This document shows, piece by piece, positions 62,226-64,000 of a stretch of DNA of 64,000 nt (position 1 is the first letter of the stretch; each line of letters opens with the position of its first letter). The stretch is from Flavipsychrobacter sp. GTDB taxonomy: Bacteria; Bacteroidota; Bacteroidia; Chitinophagales; Chitinophagaceae. Below the pieces are notes generated by a model that ran no database searches, was not told where the DNA came from, and saw only the letters and a list, made by a program, of their open reading frames with translations. The stretch lies in contig JAFIGV010000005.1 of the NCBI GenBank assembly GCA_017849575.1, forward strand, positions 57,148 to 121,147, written 5' to 3'. A program made the translations under genes and the position numbers.

Positions 62226-64000
62226 CTATTGCTTGTTCAGCTTAATTGTTTTTGAGTGTTTGTCATCAATATACTTCACAAAATATACACCCTGAGCAAG
62301 GCCCGACATATCACAGTTGTTGACAGCCGCATCAGCCGGTTGCTGCGAAAGTACCTTTCCGGTAACATCGGTGATCAGAATATAAGCGTGATCAGCTCTC
62401 TTTCCGTTCACCCTTACCGTGAGCCTGTCTGTAACCGGGTTAGGATAAGCTTCCACCCCAAACGTAGTGCTTTGTTTTACCACGGCACTTACTACTTCAC
62501 TGTACACAAACCTTTCGGCAGCATCATACATTTTTAGACGATAATAATTGATTCCTTCCAATGGCTGCTCGTCCCAAAGGCTGTATGCCGTCGTTGTTCC
62601 GCTTGCCGGCACGGTTCCGATGTAATTGAAATGATCGCCGTCCATACTTCTCTCTACTTCATATCGAATAGCATCGCTATGCTCCGCGCTGATCCAATCC
62701 ACCCGATTTTTGCTATCTACATTCACTGCGCTGATCTTGAGAAGCCGAATATCGAGCGGCCCTATATTGCCCGTATGGATATAGAACGAACTAAAGCTGC
62801 TCACCGGGAAGGTAATTTCCCACCAGTTGTTCGTACTATTCCAGTTCACACTCGTTGGCGTAATGAGTAGCGCGTTGGTTCCGCCAGCGAAAGGACTGCC
62901 ACTGTATTTTGTAACGCGGATGTTGCTGATGTTGGGATCGCTATTACTGCCAGTTACCGGCATTTGCGGATAGGCACCGGGGGCAGCGTTGTAGGCTGTG
63001 AATTCTGATTGCAATGCATACAGTGTAACTGTTGCCCCTCCGTTGCTTGTAGGGGTCACCGTGTAAGAACGTTGCAGATACTTTTGTCCGTTGGGTGCTG
63101 TCTGCACTGTACCGGTTACACCCACCGTGGCTACCACACTACCCAAAACATTGCCACCGCTGGCATCCACGATCTTGAGAATCGGGTTGCACGAAGCATC
63201 TGTATAAGTGTTGGTGTTTCCATCGGAATGTACATAGGTGTTGGTTGCGCCGTTAGCCGCCAGCGATGAGCCGAGTGAACCTACCGTCACCGTACTTGCA
63301 TTGCTGGTAATGGTCGAACATCCCGCCGCAGCAGTCATTTGTACTGTGTAAGAACCTGCATCCGACGTGGTGGCATTGGTCAGTATAAGGCTGTTGCTCG
63401 TAGCCCCACTGATGTTGCCTCCATTGCTGAGCGGTGTAACTCCTTTATACCATTGATATCCGGCAGCGTTGGTCGCTGCGATGTTCAACTGCAACGTATT
63501 GGTGGCGCATAGACTAACAGTAGCAGGTGGCTGTGTAGTTACCAATACTCCCGGATTTACCGAAATCTGAACAGCAACAGAAGTATCTCCCGCGCATGCG
63601 CCGCCGGTCACTACCCTGCGGAACCATGTTGTTGCACTGAGTGTACCTGCAGTATATCCCGCTGCATTGGCACCGCCAATATCGCTAAAGCCTCCGGTTG
63701 CGCTGCTCGTGCTGCTTTGCCATTGGTAGGTGTACGTTCCGCTGCCGCCGGTAGGCGTACTGCCCGTGAGTGGCGCCGGTGCTATACCCGAACAAATGGT
63801 TTGTGAAGCAGAAATTGTATTGCCGGCAATGGGCGGATTAACGGTGATCGTCACAGCAGTCGAAGTGTCTGCGCAGGATCCGGAAACAACATAGCGACGG
63901 TAGTAGGTCGTTGCAGAAAGGGTACCTGCAGTATATCCCGCTGCATTGGCACCACCAATATCGCTAAAACCTCCGGTTGCACCGCTCGTGCTGCTTTGCC
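62226..64000 (-). CDS. T9SS repeat protein, N-terminus beyond window end
   Basis: The frame is open to the window end, so only the last 590 or so residues are seen. At least two copies of a 93-residue Ig-like module (SSTSSATGGFSDIGGANAAG ... YTAGTLSATT ... TVNPP) are in tandem; the DNA repeat period is 279 bases and sequence identity is high. A third Ig-like module follows (LCATNTLQLNIAATNAAGYQ). After a non-repeat region comes a C-terminal domain (LRLLKISAVNVDSKNRVDWI-type, observed IRLLKISAVNVDSKNRVDW) and a type A sorting domain (VEAYPNPVTDRLTVRVNG ... GVYFVKYIDD). The domain end matches the preceding GEVED gene closely, so they are related surface proteins. Confidence 0.85.
   Translation of the reverse strand, partial: QSSTSGATGGFSDIGGANAAGYTAGTLSATTYYRRYVVSGSCADTSTAVTITVNPPIAGNTISASQTICSGIAPAPLTGSTPTGGSGTYTYQWQSSTSSATGGFSDIGGANAAGYTAGTLSATTWFRRVVTGGACAGDTSVAVQISVNPGVLVTTQPPATVSLCATNTLQLNIAATNAAGYQWYKGVTPLSNGGNISGATSNSLILTNATTSDAGSYTVQMTAAAGCSTITSNASTVTVGSLGSSLAANGATNTYVHSDGNTNTYTDASCNPILKIVDASGGNVLGSVVATVGVTGTVQTAPNGQKYLQRSYTVTPTSNGGATVTLYALQSEFTAYNAAPGAYPQMPVTGSNSDPNISNIRVTKYSGSPFAGGTNALLITPTSVNWNSTNNWWEITFPVSSFSSFYIHTGNIGPLDIRLLKISAVNVDSKNRVDWISAEHSDAIRYEVERSMDGDHFNYIGTVPASGTTTAYSLWDEQPLEGINYYRLKMYDAAERFVYSEVVSAVVKQSTTFGVEAYPNPVTDRLTVRVNGKRADHAYILITDVTGKVLSQQPADAAVNNCDMSGLAQGVYFVKYIDDKHSKTIKLNKQ

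Overview
The window looks like a chromosomal segment of a Bacteroidota bacterium, most likely of the Chitinophagales/Chitinophagaceae type (inference). The signs are the Bacteroidota promoter box TAnnTTTG a short distance upstream of many genes, C-terminal type IX secretion (T9SS) sorting domains, GEVED and FISUMP proteins, a TonB receptor, thrombospondin-3/OmpA outer membrane proteins and the eno-divIC gene pair. No rRNA, tRNA, CRISPR array or replication origin was recognised.

Layout. 1-3.5 kb: two tandem OmpA/TSP3 outer membrane protein paralogues, the first cut by the window edge. 3.5-7.5 kb: phosphofructokinase, a carbonic anhydrase/SulP transporter operon and a small secreted protein. 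7.5-10.8 kb: a TPR protein, a SurA-like chaperone and a lipoprotein. 11.37-13.35 kb: an AT-rich island that reads as two consecutive integron gene cassettes. Each is bounded by its own matched core-site pair, a long attC-like hairpin lies between them, and an IS110-family transposase remnant abuts the second. No integron integrase is visible. 13.4-25 kb: a FISUMP protein, a Crp regulator, an NTF2-like protein, a two-component system/PepSY/TonB-receptor cluster, a lipid A acyltransferase, a frameshifted fatty acid desaturase and several envelope proteins. 25-28 kb: rpsO-pnp. 28.2-28.45 kb: a higher-order tandem repeat in front of an orphan HigA-like regulator and a DciA/DUF721 protein. 29.4-41 kb: a KamA-like radical SAM enzyme, an RND pump plus TolC without a visible adaptor gene, cupin and DUF1835 proteins, eno-divIC, proline dehydrogenase and a T9SS cargo protein. 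41.6-55 kb: topA, a SirB1/transglutaminase-like protein, an argS-aroB-aroA-aroC operon, a lipoprotein, a GtrA protein, prfB and an ABC exporter. 55-64 kb: a MORN/cytochrome c fusion, a very large frameshifted GEVED/T9SS protein and a second T9SS repeat protein cut by the window end.

Most of the window is housekeeping and cell-envelope sequence. The outstanding accessory feature is the cassette pair at 11.4-13.1 kb. Two independent inverted core pairs of 10 nt each (GTTGCCTGCT/AGCAGGCAAC and GTTAGGCGCA/TGCGCCTAAC) frame the cassette genes as expected for integron cassettes. The second follows the GTTRRRY/RYYYAAC consensus. Cargo is a membrane coiled-coil protein, a translationally coupled small protein and a DUF2971-like protein. 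Two otherwise recognisable genes (the desaturase and the GEVED protein) are split by frameshifts, which are either real decay or assembly errors.
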